This document shows positions 50,971-59,653 of a stretch of DNA of 64,000 nt, piece after piece. A program made the translations under genes and the position numbers. A model generated the notes under the pieces. It did not search any database. It was not told the DNA's origin and saw only the letters and a program-made list of their open reading frames with translations. Location of the stretch: positions 806,001 to 870,000 of the forward strand of contig NZ_CP083439.1 of NCBI RefSeq assembly GCF_021919125.1, given 5' to 3'. The DNA is from Clavibacter sp. A6099 (lineage in GTDB: Bacteria > Actinomycetota > Actinomycetes > Actinomycetales > Microbacteriaceae). Within the stretch, counting starts at the first letter, position 1; each line of letters opens with the position of its first letter.

Positions 50971-52355
50971 CGCTCCACGAGTTCACCGCCCTGCTCCGCC
51001 GACTCTGGTACGTCGTGGTCGCCGCGACGCTCGCGGGCGGCGCGGTCGCGTTCGGCCTGTCGCAGCTCGCGACGCCCGTGTACACCGCGCAGTCGCGCCT
51101 CTACTTCTCGCTGAGCAGCGGTTCCAGCGCGAGCGACCTCAACCAGGGCGCCACCTACACGCAGAGCCAGATGCTGTCGTTCGGCGAGCTCGCGGAGTCG
51201 CCCGCGGTGCTCGAGCCCGTGATCACGCGCCTCGGCCTCGACGCCACGCCGCAGGAGCTCGCGCGCGCCGTCACCGTCACGACGCCGCAGAACACCGTGA
51301 TCATGGAGATCAGCGTCACCGAGCCGTCGCCGTCCGACGCCGCCGACATCGCCAACGCGGTCGCGACCAGCCTCCGCGACACCGCCGAGGCGTACGCGCC
51401 GACGGGCGCCGAGGGCTCGCCGACCGTCTCCGTGCGCGTGATCCAGGAGGCCCCCGAGCCGGAGAACCAGTCCGCTCCGAACGGCCGCACCAACACGCTC
51501 GCCGGCCTGCTGCTCGGGCTCCTCGCGGGCCTCCTCGGCCTCGCGCTCGTGCGCCTGCTCGACACGCGGGTCCGCTCCGCCGAGACCGTCGCGCACCTCA
51601 CGACCGCGCCGCTGCTCGGGGCGCTCGAGCGCGAGCGCGGCGTCACGGGCCTCGCGATGGCGGTCCGGCCCCTGTCGACCGCGGCCGAGGGCTTCCGCCA
51701 GCTCAAGGCGAACCTGCGCTTCGTGCTCCTCGGCGACCGGTCGTCGAGCATCGTCGTCACCTCCTCGATCCCCGGCGAGGGCAAGTCCACGGTCGCCGCG
51801 AACCTCGCGATGTCGCTCAGCGAGGGCGGGCGCCGCGTGCTGCTCGTCGACGCCGACCTCCGCCGGCCCGTCGTCGCGCAGTACCTCGGGCTCGAGGGCG
51901 ACGCGGGCCTCACCACCGTGCTCGTCGGGCAGGCGCTCCTCGAGGACGTCGTGCAGCCCTGGGGCGACGGCACGCTCCATGTGCTGACCAGCGGCGAGAT
52001 CCCGCCGAACCCGAGCGAGCTGCTCGCGTCATCGCGCATGGAGGACCTGGTCGGCCTGGCCAAGGCGTCCTACGACGTCATCGTGATCGACACCGCGCCG
52101 CTCATCGCCGTGGCCGACGCCGCGTTCGTCGCGCGCATGACCGACGGCGCGATCGTCGTCGCCGACCAGACGCGCGTGCACCGCGCCCAGCTCTCCGAGG
52201 CGCTCGACGCGGTCGAGAAGTCGGGCGGATCCGTCCTCGGCGTCGTGCTCAACAAGGTGCGCCCCACGAAGGACAAGCGCGCGTACTACCGCGCGGAGAC
52301 GGAGCAGACGGGGCGGGCGGGGCGCGCGGCGGGGAAGGCGCCCGTCGCGGGGTGA
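50967..52355 (+). CDS. Wzz-type chain-length protein fused to a bacterial tyrosine kinase
   Basis: A 462-residue fusion. A Wzz domain with two membrane helices (~17-37 and ~177-197) flanks an exposed segment. The cytosolic kinase follows, with the KANLRFVLLGD lead-in, Walker A SSIPGEGKST (near residue 268), Walker A' VLLVDADLRRP and Walker B VIVIDTAPL. The C-terminal tail ends soon after AYYRAE, so the usual tyrosine cluster is reduced to two adjacent Tyr. Such proteins control polysaccharide chain length and export. ATGA overlap with the polymerase-like gene. The end of the polysaccharide set. Confidence 0.9.
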   Translation: MTLHEFTALLRRLWYVVVAATLAGGAVAFGLSQLATPVYTAQSRLYFSLSSGSSASDLNQGATYTQSQMLSFGELAESPAVLEPVITRLGLDATPQELARAVTVTTPQNTVIMEISVTEPSPSDAADIANAVATSLRDTAEAYAPTGAEGSPTVSVRVIQEAPEPENQSAPNGRTNTLAGLLLGLLAGLLGLALVRLLDTRVRSAETVAHLTTAPLLGALERERGVTGLAMAVRPLSTAAEGFRQLKANLRFVLLGDRSSSIVVTSSIPGEGKSTVAANLAMSLSEGGRRVLLVDADLRRPVVAQYLGLEGDAGLTTVLVGQALLEDVVQPWGDGTLHVLTSGEIPPNPSELLASSRMEDLVGLAKASYDVIVIDTAPLIAVADAAFVARMTDGAIVVADQTRVHRAQLSEALDAVEKSGGSVLGVVLNKVRPTKDKRAYYRAETEQTGRAGRAAGKAPVAG

Positions 52356-53014
52356 GGCGCGGGACGGACGACGAGGGGCGCGGCTGGATCGGCCCCGATC
52401 GGGACGCGGTGCTCCGACGAGAGCAGGCGAGCGACCCCGTCGTGATCCGCAGCCATGACGGCGCCGGGTGCCCAGGCATCTAGGCGCCCGATCCGTGAGG
52501 TGGTGGGCAGACGCCGGTCGGACAGGCGCCGCTGGTTCTCGGGTCCTGTGCGACGACGAGTGTCGGCGAGGCGTCGCCTCGGAACTCGACGGGCACATGC
52601 TCGATGTCTCTGGGGGAGGCTGTCGAGGGCTTCCCGGGCCGGCGCTGACGCACACGTCCCCGTCCAGCGGCCCTGGGGCGAACGTCGCCGGACATGCGAA
52701 CCGTCACGAGCGTCGTGGTCCCGGGGGAGTGGTCGCCCGCATGGGTTCGAGCCACACGGCCGCGGTTCGTCCCGTTGAGGCCGGAAGGACACGGAGGGTG
52801 TCTCACGTAGCGTCCCTCCACCGGAATCGTCACCGGACCAGTCTGTTGAGACAGGGGCTTCTGACCACCGCATCTCCGCGTCCGTGGGCTTGTGAGCATG
52901 GGCGCCTGTCCACGTGATGCTCCACGCGGCGTGCGCGAGCGGGTGTCCGGGTAGCCATCCCTCACCGGACAGGCTCAAGCCACCCTCGAGCACTCCTTAC
53001 GCGCCGAGGTGGAG
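52356..53014. other. 659-bp gene-poor region at the junction to the accessory segment
   Basis: No open frame here has coding-type base use. A 43-codon frame (52352-52483, GTGA overlap with the kinase stop) exists but matches nothing recognised. Base composition becomes less GC-rich and more mixed than the upstream operon. It contains a GGAGGG/CCCTCC inverted repeat (52793-52819) and one copy of the palindromic repeat (52945-52970). It may hold decayed gene remains. Confidence 0.4.
52945..52970. repeat. Dispersed palindromic repeat, copy A
   Basis: A 26-bp element beginning GTCCGGGTAGCCATCCC and ending ACCGGAC. It is 24/26 identical to the copy at 61315-61340. Ends GTCCGG/CCGGAC are inverted repeats. 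It lies 45 bp past the end of a minus-strand membrane-protein gene. Confidence 0.7.
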
Positions 53015-53368
53015 TCAGTTGGAGTTGGTACCTAGGAGCTCCAGCGGCACGTTGCCGCCCAGCATGAAGTACGGAGCGAGAATGGCGACCGATGCCAGCC
53101 ATGGGACCCACCGTGGGGCCACGTAGCCCGCAGGGGTCGTGGCCCAGCGGATGATGCCTGCGATCCCGAGACCCAGGCAGATGAAACTGATGGGGACGTA
53201 GAAGGGGAAGAAAAGCAGCATGCCGTCGAAGCCGGTCACGTACTTCGGTATCCACACGACGCTGAAGCAGAAGACCAGGATCCAGAACCCGGTTGCGGTG
53301 GTCGCGACGCCGCGACTCGAGCGGACCCGTCTTTCAGCGCGCGGTGGGTTGGTGGTGTCGATACCCAT
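53015..53368 (-). CDS. Small hypothetical membrane protein
   Basis: A 117-residue protein of unknown function. The first ~20 residues are polar and basic, followed by three hydrophobic helices: FWILVFCFSVVWI (about 28-43), MLLFFPFYVPISFICLGLGI (~50-72) and WVPWLASVAILAPYFMLGG (~87-106). ATG 53368 follows weak purines. Codon third positions are less GC-rich than in the left part of the window. A copy of the palindromic repeat follows its stop, and a diverged copy lies upstream of its start. No family was recognised. Confidence 0.6.
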   Translation of the reverse strand: MGIDTTNPPRAERRVRSSRGVATTATGFWILVFCFSVVWIPKYVTGFDGMLLFFPFYVPISFICLGLGIAGIIRWATTPAGYVAPRWVPWLASVAILAPYFMLGGNVPLELLGTNSN

Positions 53369-53400
53369 GCCGGAACTATCGCAGATGCGGACACGGAACC

Positions 53401-53426
53401 GTCCCGATGGAGAATCCCTTCCGCAC
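53401..53426. repeat. Dispersed palindromic repeat, diverged copy F
   Basis: GTCCCGATGGAGAATCCC followed by TTCCGCAC aligns to the symmetric consensus (GTCCGGTAGGGGAT and its complement) at about 18 of 26 positions by eye. It lies between the small membrane protein and the TetR gene. Confidence 0.4.
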
Positions 53427-53502
53427 GCAGAGTCCGGAAGGCACGCTGCGCGACTCTGTGTCCGCTGGGACGTAACAGCAAGACGCGGTCGCGCAGTCCT
53501 AG

Positions 53503-54072
53503 CTACGCGTGCGGTGAGTACTCCCGGCGGAGACCGGCGAGGTATGCCGCCAGGATCCGGGAAGGATCGACCGGGCCAGCTCCCGCGGTGCGGTAGAGCA
53601 GCAACGCGTCGATAAGCCCGACCATGTCGACGGCCGCCTCCTCGAGATCAGCGACAGCGATCGCCTCGAGGATGGCGCGCGCGGTGTCAATGAGGGCGGC
53701 CCGCACCGGATCGGCAGCCGTGAGCGGTGCACGGAGGTCGTCGTCGCCCCGCAGCTCAAACAGGAGCGCGAAGCGCGCGGCCTGCGCCTCCTCCCGCTGC
53801 GCGAGTCCGTCGAGGAAGGCTCCGGCGATCTGTGCGGCCGCCGCGTCGTCCATCGAGGCTGGAAGGGTGAGGCCTTGCAGGTCCGATGCCAGCTGTTCGG
53901 TGATGCGGGTGACGACGAGACCGGTCAGCTCACGCCGCGTCCGGGCGTAGTAGGTGGTCGAGCCCGCAGGGAGTCCCGCCTCGGTATCGACGGCGCGGTG
54001 AGTCAGAGCACGGACGCCGCCGCGCGCGATCAGCCGGACCCCGGCGTCAGCCAGGTCGTCCCGTCGCTTCAT
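53503..54072 (-). CDS. TetR-family transcriptional regulator
   Basis: A 189-residue repressor. The helix-turn-helix is at the N-terminus: LADAGVRLIARGGVRALTHR then GLPAGSTTYYARTRREL, with the Tyr-Tyr at the recognition helix end typical of TetR. The remainder is helical with a ligand domain. GGGAGG precedes ATG 54072. It is divergent from an NAD(P)-binding protein gene with two inverted repeats between them, so it probably represses both itself and that gene. The ligand is unknown. Confidence 0.87.
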   Translation of the reverse strand: MKRRDDLADAGVRLIARGGVRALTHRAVDTEAGLPAGSTTYYARTRRELTGLVVTRITEQLASDLQGLTLPASMDDAAAAQIAGAFLDGLAQREEAQAARFALLFELRGDDDLRAPLTAADPVRAALIDTARAILEAIAVADLEEAAVDMVGLIDALLLYRTAGAGPVDPSRILAAYLAGLRREYSPHA

Positions 54073-54089
54073 GCCGCCCTCCCAGTGGT

Positions 54090-54123
54090 CTCTACCATCG
54101 TAGTAATCTCTACAAAAGTAGAG
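54090..54123. promoter_or_regulatory. Twin TetR operators CTCTAC-N4-GTAGAG
   Basis: CTCTACAAAAGTAGAG (54108-54123) is a 16-bp inverted repeat with perfect 6-bp arms. A second site, CTCTAC-CATC-GTAGTA (54090-54105), is imperfect and 18 bp away. Both lie in the short AT-rich gap between divergent tetR and reductase genes. Confidence 0.75.
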
Positions 54124-54136
54124 AAACGAGGGTGGC

Positions 54137-54871
54137 ATGCAGGTAGCAGTAGTGGGCGGCGGGATGTCCGGGGACGCGATCGTCCGGGCAGTGGAAGCAC
54201 GGGGGTGCTCGGTGACGCGGCTGTCGCGCTCGACCGGGTTCGACGTGCTCCGAGACGACGCGCGGCCCGCGCTGATGGGCGCGGACGTGATCATCGAGGC
54301 GACCGGGCAGTTCACGACGAACCGGAAGCAGGCAACCGACTTCTTCACCGCGTCGACCCGTGCCCTCAGCGCCGCTGCCGCGGACCTGGGGGCACGTCAC
54401 GTGCTGCTATCGATCCTGAACTGCACCCTCCCCGAGGTGCAGGGGTACGGGTACTTCGCCGGCAAGACCGCTCAGGAGCAGGCCGCGTTGACCGCGAGCC
54501 CTCGTCTCACCCTCGTGCGGTCCACGCAGTGGGATGAGTTCGCGAGTCAGAACCTCCAGCGGATGAAGTTCGGCCCATTCGCGCTCGTTCCCGGGATGAC
54601 GATCGCACCCGTCGCGCTCGACACCGTGGCGGCCATCATCGCCGACGTCACCGTCGGCGACCGCCCGGAACCCTTGATCGAGGTTGCGGGGCCCGAGACC
54701 ACCACACTGTGGGGCATGACGAAGGCGACCCCAAGCCCCGGGGTCACCCCGGTGCCGTTGCGCATACCGGGAAGCATGGGACGAGCGTTCCGGGAAGGCG
54801 CCCTCCTCCCCGGAACGGACGTCGAGGTCATGGGCCCTCGATTCAACGACTGGCTCAGTGCACGCCGTTGA
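54137..54871 (+). CDS. NAD(P)-binding oxidoreductase (atypical SDR / NmrA-like)
   Basis: A 244-residue Rossmann protein. The N-terminal MQVAVVGGGMSGDAIVRAVE provides the glycine motif, and GADVIIEATGQF and LLSILNCTLPEVQGYGYFAGK correspond to the second and fourth strands. TLVRSTQWDEFASQ sits where the substrate loop is expected. The C-terminal part fits NmrA/atypical SDR proteins that act as quinone or redox-sensing reductases. It is probably induced when the divergent TetR protein releases the operators at 54090-54123. ATG 54137 is close to the second operator; the ribosome site GAGGGTGG is modest. Confidence 0.75.
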   Translation: MQVAVVGGGMSGDAIVRAVEARGCSVTRLSRSTGFDVLRDDARPALMGADVIIEATGQFTTNRKQATDFFTASTRALSAAAADLGARHVLLSILNCTLPEVQGYGYFAGKTAQEQAALTASPRLTLVRSTQWDEFASQNLQRMKFGPFALVPGMTIAPVALDTVAAIIADVTVGDRPEPLIEVAGPETTTLWGMTKATPSPGVTPVPLRIPGSMGRAFREGALLPGTDVEVMGPRFNDWLSARR

Positions 54872-54926
54872 CGCAGCGACCCTGCACATAGGGCATCGGA
54901 GCGCACCTGCCAGCGGCCCTACGCCA

Positions 54927-54950
54927 ACTACTCCTGAAGTTGGGGGTAGT
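54927..54950. repeat. Inverted repeat between reductase and LuxR gene
   Basis: ACTACTCC and GGGGTAGT are 8-bp arms with one mismatch around an 8-nt loop. It could terminate the upstream transcript or be an operator for the LuxR-type gene 84 bp downstream. Sequence alone does not decide. Confidence 0.4.
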
Positions 54951-55033
54951 CCTTTGGTCGGAGTTCTCGGGGACAAACGCGCATGTCTGTCTGGTCGCTC
55001 AGCCCGAAGCTCACACGGCCATACGGTGATCGC

Positions 55034-55879
55034 ATGAAGCAGTTCCTGAAGCACGCATTGGCGCCCGCCGTTGCGGTAGTTGCCGGTTCCCTCTGGTGGC
55101 TGTCCGAGGGTCGCGCAGTCCTGATGGACACTGTGCCGACGCGAGACGACACGATGACCACCAGCCCCTACGCCGCTCTCGTCCTCCTTGGATTCGTGAT
55201 CGCCATCGCCATCGCCAAGATGCGGCCGACGTGGGCTCTGGCACTGGTCGGGGCGCTGCTCGTGACGCAACTGCTCTTCTGGCCCGCCCGCTTCGGTCAA
55301 CTGAGCTGGGTCGGATACTTCGTCCTGGTCCCCCTCCCCGTGCTCCTCAGCCAACGAATCGGCTCGGAGAAGCGCTGCCGGTTCTTGACGACCGTCCTGG
55401 GCGCAGCAGTCTCCATCGCAGCACTCCTCACCCTGCCGTCGCTGTCGATGTCCGGCGAGTGGGGAACACTTACCGGTGCGCCCTGGGCCAACCCGATGCC
55501 GGTTCTACAGAGCATCGGCATCTCCCTCGTCATCAGCATCGGCCTCGCGCTGGCTGGCTGGAAGCTCGGCCGGCCGCCAGCTGAAGTGCCGACTGTGCCT
55601 CAGGCGGCGATCACCACGGGCGTCGGCGCGGATCCCGCCGCTGATGAGTACCGCTCCCTCACCCAACGGGAGCGAGAGATCTTCCTACTCATTGCCCGAG
55701 GCCGATCCAATGCAGAGATCGCGGACGAGCTCTTCATCTCCGAGGCGACCGTGAAGACCCATGTCGGCAACGTGCTCACCAAGTTCGGTCTCGCTTCGCG
55801 TAACAGCCTGATCGTCTACGCGTACGACCACGGCATCGTCACGCCAGCCCACACTGGAACTAGGGCGCAGCTGTCGTGA
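55034..55879 (+). CDS. Membrane-anchored LuxR-type regulator
   Basis: A 281-residue protein with an N-terminal membrane domain of about five to six helices (KQFLKHALAPAVAVVAGSL, YAALVLLGFVIAIAIA, LALVGALLVTQLLFW, GYFVLVPLPVLLS and others). A C-terminal LuxR helix-turn-helix follows: LTQREREIFLLIARGRSNAE then LFISEATVKTHVGNVLTKFG. There is no receiver domain. Such proteins sense a membrane or envelope signal and regulate a nearby gene. ATG 55034 is preferred because TACGGT at 55022-55027 gives a leaderless start. An upstream in-frame ATG at 54983 has no ribosome site. GC is clearly lower than in the left half of the window. Confidence 0.8.
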   Translation: MKQFLKHALAPAVAVVAGSLWWLSEGRAVLMDTVPTRDDTMTTSPYAALVLLGFVIAIAIAKMRPTWALALVGALLVTQLLFWPARFGQLSWVGYFVLVPLPVLLSQRIGSEKRCRFLTTVLGAAVSIAALLTLPSLSMSGEWGTLTGAPWANPMPVLQSIGISLVISIGLALAGWKLGRPPAEVPTVPQAAITTGVGADPAADEYRSLTQREREIFLLIARGRSNAEIADELFISEATVKTHVGNVLTKFGLASRNSLIVYAYDHGIVTPAHTGTRAQLS

Positions 55880-56207
55880 AGCAGCAGATTCACGCGCAAA
55901 ACCAGCACCGTTGCTGCCCCTGCGCAAACGGAGGCTCCTGCCGTGGCTAGACGACTTCTGACCATCGCGTCGCTAGGACTGCCGCCTGGCTCTCGGCGAG
56001 CACGCCGGCAGGCTGAGCTCGAGCTGTCGCCTTCCTTTGAGCGGCCAGTTGCGCGTGTCCGGTAGGGAATCCCCAAGCTGACGTCGACGCATCCCGGAGG
56101 GCCGTCCTATGGGATGTGCCCATCACCCTTCGGAGATCTCGGGTGGGTTCTCAGAGCTGGTCTTCGTGCGGGAAAGTACGTGAGAGGGGCGCGGTAGCTT
56201 TCTCGAC
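55880..56207. other. 328-bp intergenic region with one repeat copy
   Basis: No gene is supported. GTCCGGTAGGGAATCCCC at 56057-56074 is a half copy of the dispersed palindromic repeat (its first 11 bases match the reverse complement of copy B exactly). TAGCTT at 56195-56200 is a -10 only 7 bp from the next ATG, implying a leaderless transcript. Confidence 0.5.
56057..56082. repeat. Dispersed palindromic repeat, partial copy C
   Basis: The left arm GTCCGGTAGGG is intact and the right arm has decayed (CCAAGCTGAC). It lies in the gap upstream of the GNAT gene. Confidence 0.5.
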
Positions 56208-57230
56208 ATGAGCGCTCTTCCCCTCTCCCGACGCATCGACCGTCCCGATTCGATGGCTCCCGCACCGCTGGTCGGCATCCGTTGGCGGCCCGTCGTCCTC
56301 GGCGACGTCGACGCCCTCGTGCAGATCGGCGAGAGGATCGCCGAGGCCGACCATCCTGACTGGGTCGACACTCGCGAGGACATCCTCGAAGAGCTCGGCC
56401 ACAGCTACATGGACCTCGCGTCGGATTCGCTCGCCGCCGTGACGGAAGACGGCGAGATCGTCGCGTGGGGTCTCGTGATCCATCCTCCGACCCAGGAGAC
56501 CCTGGTGCGATCCATCCTCACCGGCGGTGTGGATCCGACCCGACGCGGAGAGGGCATCGGCCGTTCCCTCCTCGCCTGGCAGCATTCGAGAGCCCTGCAG
56601 CAGCTCGCGGGGTCCGAGAGCACCCTGCCCGGGTGGGTCGTCGTCGCTGCCGACGAGCGCGCCTCGGGTGCTGCATCCACGCTCCGGCGTGCGGGATTCG
56701 CTCCGAACAGGTGGTTCCAGAACCTCGCACGCACGACGACCGGACCTCTCGCAGACGTCACTGCGCCCGACGGGATCCGCATCGTGGAATACGGTGCCGA
56801 GCACTCCGAGGCGGCGCATGCTGCGCGAGACGCCGCGTTCCGCGGACATGGCAGCAGCCAGCCCATGAGCGACGAGCAATGGGACTCGATGACGTCGCTT
56901 GAGACGTTCGACCACGGACTCTCGTTTCTCGCCCTGGATGACGCGGATCGCGTCGTCGGACTTCTCCTGACGCTCCTCACGGAGCATGGAGCGGATGGGC
57001 CTTCGGCCTCGAGTGGCTACGTGTGGGTCATCGGGGTCGTCCCCGATGCACGTCACCGCGGGGTCGCGCGCGCGCTGCTCGCGCAGCACCTGCGCTCGGC
57101 GAATGATGCGGGCGTGGATCGCAGTGTCCTCGACGTCGCGACCGACGGAGACGGCACGGGCCTCGAACTGTTCGAGGGGCTGGGTTACGTCCCGCAGACG
57201 GTCAGCGTCAACTACGCCGCCACCTACTGA
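56208..57230 (+). CDS. Two-domain GNAT acetyltransferase
   Basis: A 340-residue protein with two GNAT folds. The first acetyl-CoA loop is at GGVDPTRRGEGIGRSLLAWQ and the second at IGVVPDARHRGVARALLAQH, near the C-terminus, followed by LELFEGLGYVP. This tandem layout is that of mycothiol synthase (MshD) and related small-molecule acetyltransferases. Sequence does not fix the substrate, and an antibiotic- or amine-acetylating enzyme is equally possible. ATG 56208 lies 7 bp after a -10-like TAGCTT, so the mRNA is probably leaderless. It converges on the MFS gene. Confidence 0.82.
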   Translation: MSALPLSRRIDRPDSMAPAPLVGIRWRPVVLGDVDALVQIGERIAEADHPDWVDTREDILEELGHSYMDLASDSLAAVTEDGEIVAWGLVIHPPTQETLVRSILTGGVDPTRRGEGIGRSLLAWQHSRALQQLAGSESTLPGWVVVAADERASGAASTLRRAGFAPNRWFQNLARTTTGPLADVTAPDGIRIVEYGAEHSEAAHAARDAAFRGHGSSQPMSDEQWDSMTSLETFDHGLSFLALDDADRVVGLLLTLLTEHGADGPSASSGYVWVIGVVPDARHRGVARALLAQHLRSANDAGVDRSVLDVATDGDGTGLELFEGLGYVPQTVSVNYAATY

Positions 57231-57298
57231 GCTCGACCCTGCCTCACAGGGGACCTGCGATCGCGGCGGCTCAGTAGCAGTTCACGAAACCCCGGAGC

Positions 57299-57327
57299 GT
57301 CCGGAGGGGGATCGGTTGTAAGGCGTC
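57299..57327. repeat. Possible decayed copy G of the palindromic repeat
   Basis: GTCCGGAGGGGGATC resembles the left half of the repeat; the right half is not recognisable. It lies in the gap between convergent GNAT and MFS genes. Confidence 0.3.
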
Positions 57328-57373
57328 CCGTCCGGCAAACGAGGCGTCCCGCCATCGAAGGTTGAAGAGGGCC

Positions 57374-58873
57374 CTAGCTGCTGTGCGCTTCGAGCGGCTC
57401 GTAGTCGTCGACTCCGGCTGCGATGGCTTCGCGTCGGCGCGCACGCAGTGACGGCGCGGCCAGCGCGGCGATGATCGCGAGGGCTCCGACGCCGACGGAG
57501 GCCCAGAATCCGATTGTGAACGCGTCGTCGGTCGGAGCGCCCTGTGCCGTCATGTTCGAGGAGATCAGCGCCGCTATGACAGCCGTGCCGACGCTGCTTC
57601 CCACGGTCCGGATCACCGTATTGGCGCTGATGGTTTCGCCGGTCTGCGCGGCCGGGACACTCTCCACGATGGCGTTGGAGGTGGCGGCGAGGGCCATGCC
57701 GACGCCGATGCCGGTGAGAACGCCAGACAGCAGGATCTGCCACTCCTCCGCGTGCCCGAGCGCGGGGATGAGGAATGCGGCAGTCACCGCGACACCGCCG
57801 ACGACCATGGCGATCTTCGGCCCCATGTGGCGGATCAGGATGCCGGCGACGACACCGGATACGACCATCCCCACCACGGTCGGCAGAAGGTAGAGGCCGG
57901 CCTCGCTCACGGACTTGCCGAACCCGTAGCCGAGGACGGTGGGCAGCTGCAGCAAGGTGGGCACCAGGATGAAGGTGGCGAACATGGCGAAACCGAACGC
58001 AAGCGCCACGATGTGTGCGGTCCAGACCCCACGATGTCGGAACAGGCGGACGTCGATCAGCGGGTTCGCCGCCCGGAGCTCCACGAACACGAATACGACG
58101 AGCGCGACGGCACCGAGCCCGAGCAGCCCGACGGTCTTGCCGTCACCCCATCCCCACTTCTCTCCCTCGCTGATGGCCAGGAGCAGGGCGACGAGGCCGA
58201 TGGAGAGGATGCCTGTACCGAGCATGTCGAGGCGACCCGGCGTGCGCACGGGGGACTCCGGGATGCCGAAGATCGCGCCCAGCAGGGCGATCAGCACGAG
58301 CACCGCGGGAAGCCAGAACAGCCAGTGCCAGGACAACGTCTCGACGATCGGTCCCGCCGCGACGATGCCGACGCCCGCGCCGATCCCGAAGATGGCCGAG
58401 AGGAGCCCGATGGTCACGCTCACGCGCTCTCTCGGGAGCTCGTCGCGCACGATGCCGATCGACAACGGCATCACGGCACCAGCGGCACCCTGGAGGATGC
58501 GCGCCACGATCAGCACGCCGAGGTCCGGTGCGAGCGCGGCGAGCAGCGTGCCGACCAGCAGCAGCGCGAGCACGACGATGATGACCTTCCGCTTGCCGAC
58601 CATGTCACCCAGGCGCCCGAGGATCGGAGTCAGCACGGCGGCGGAGAGCAGGTATGCCGTGAGCACCCAGCTCGCGTCAGACGTCTCGACGCCGAGGTCC
58701 GCTCCGATGATGCCGAGCGTCGGCGCGACTAACGACTGCAGTACCGAGAACGACAACCCTCCCAGCGAGAGGAACAGGATGATCGGCGCGCCGCGGGGCC
58801 GAGGAGCCTCCGCATCTTGACCGGTCTGAGCTGGATCCGAGCCTGTGGCAGAGCCGTGGGTGATGGTGGACAT
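57374..58873 (-). CDS. MFS multidrug exporter, DHA2 (14-helix) family
   Basis: A 499-residue transporter. About 14 hydrophobic helices are visible. The MFS motif A region LGRLGDMVGKRKVIIVV follows helix 2, and motif C-like GIGAGVGIVAAGPIVE lies in helix 5, marking a drug/proton antiporter. ATG 58873 has a GAGGAGATT ribosome site. It is divergent from a TetR gene whose operator covers both promoters, the usual arrangement of an inducible efflux pump. The substrate is unknown. Confidence 0.9.
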   Translation of the reverse strand: MSTITHGSATGSDPAQTGQDAEAPRPRGAPIILFLSLGGLSFSVLQSLVAPTLGIIGADLGVETSDASWVLTAYLLSAAVLTPILGRLGDMVGKRKVIIVVLALLLVGTLLAALAPDLGVLIVARILQGAAGAVMPLSIGIVRDELPRERVSVTIGLLSAIFGIGAGVGIVAAGPIVETLSWHWLFWLPAVLVLIALLGAIFGIPESPVRTPGRLDMLGTGILSIGLVALLLAISEGEKWGWGDGKTVGLLGLGAVALVVFVFVELRAANPLIDVRLFRHRGVWTAHIVALAFGFAMFATFILVPTLLQLPTVLGYGFGKSVSEAGLYLLPTVVGMVVSGVVAGILIRHMGPKIAMVVGGVAVTAAFLIPALGHAEEWQILLSGVLTGIGVGMALAATSNAIVESVPAAQTGETISANTVIRTVGSSVGTAVIAALISSNMTAQGAPTDDAFTIGFWASVGVGALAIIAALAAPSLRARRREAIAAGVDDYEPLEAHSS

Positions 58874-58932
58874 GAATCTCCTCAGAATGTAAACGTCTGC
58901 TGACCCAGTGAGTCTTCTCATTCCCGGGGCAT

Positions 58933-58952
58933 GTGTCAACACGCGTTTACAC
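58933..58952. promoter_or_regulatory. TetR operator between efflux pump and regulator
   Basis: GTGTCAAC-ACGC-GTTTACAC is a 20-bp inverted repeat with one mismatched pair. It contains the MFS -35 (TTGACA on the minus strand) and the tetR -35 (TTTACA 58946-58951, with -10 TACGGT at 58969-58974, 17-bp spacer). A further half-site TGTAAACG lies at 58888-58895. Confidence 0.7.
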
Positions 58953-58993
58953 TGGTCGCAGGACGCGCTACGGTTGCGTCGAGGATGTGAGAC

Positions 58994-59653
58994 ATGAGCT
59001 ACGAAACCCAGACAAGGAGTAGGGCACTCCCCAAGCTCCCGCTCTCCGACGAGGACGAACTGCAGCGCCCGGAACGGGGCGGGGCAGCAACTCGCCGCGC
59101 ATTGGTGGGGGCAGCTCGGCGCAGGTTCGCGACCGACGGTTACCGAGCCACGACGGTCAGGCAGATCGCCGGCGACGCCGGGGTCAACGTGGCACTGATC
59201 AATCGGTACTTCGAGTCCAAGGAAGGCCTGTTCGAGGCCTGCATGCTGTGCACCTTCGATGAGCTCGAGATATATGCATCGCCACGTGCAGCCGACCTGG
59301 ATGGCCTGATCGACCGCCTCATCACTCACGTCGCGAACACCCCGGATGAAGACGATCCGCTTCAACTGCTGTTGCTGCTGCGCTCTTCGGGAGATGAGAA
59401 CGCCGACCGCATCCGTCGCAGGACCCTCGAGCACTTCACTCAGAGCATCGCCAGGGCCGCGGGCTGGCACGACGACGATGCCCGCACCGCCTCGATACTC
59501 CTGCGGGCTCAGCTCACCATCGCGACGATGACGGGAGTGGTGATGCTCCGTACCTCCGCGGCGGTACAGCCCGTCGCGACCGCCACCGCAGAGGAACTGG
59601 CGGGCCCGCTCGCGCAAATATTCCGGACGCTGCTCACGGAGCGCGACGCCTAG
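58994..59653 (+). CDS. TetR-family transcriptional regulator of the efflux pump
   Basis: A 219-residue repressor. After a ~35-residue polar N-terminal extension comes the helix-turn-helix: RRALVGAARRRFATDGYRAT, VRQIAGDAGVNVALINRYFE with SKEGLFEAC. The C-terminal ligand domain is helical. Divergent from the DHA2 exporter, it most likely represses it until a toxic compound binds. GAGGATGTGAGAC precedes ATG 58994. Confidence 0.88.
   Translation: MSYETQTRSRALPKLPLSDEDELQRPERGGAATRRALVGAARRRFATDGYRATTVRQIAGDAGVNVALINRYFESKEGLFEACMLCTFDELEIYASPRAADLDGLIDRLITHVANTPDEDDPLQLLLLLRSSGDENADRIRRRTLEHFTQSIARAAGWHDDDARTASILLRAQLTIATMTGVVMLRTSAAVQPVATATAEELAGPLAQIFRTLLTERDA

Noticed and set aside
52352-52483. 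A 43-codon frame overlapping the end of the Wzz/kinase gene (GTGA)
   Set aside because: The overlap looks operon-like, but the product has no recognisable feature and base use is not clearly coding.
52740-52755. GGGTTCGAGCC, resembling a tRNA T-arm
   Set aside because: No acceptor, D or anticodon stem could be built around it.
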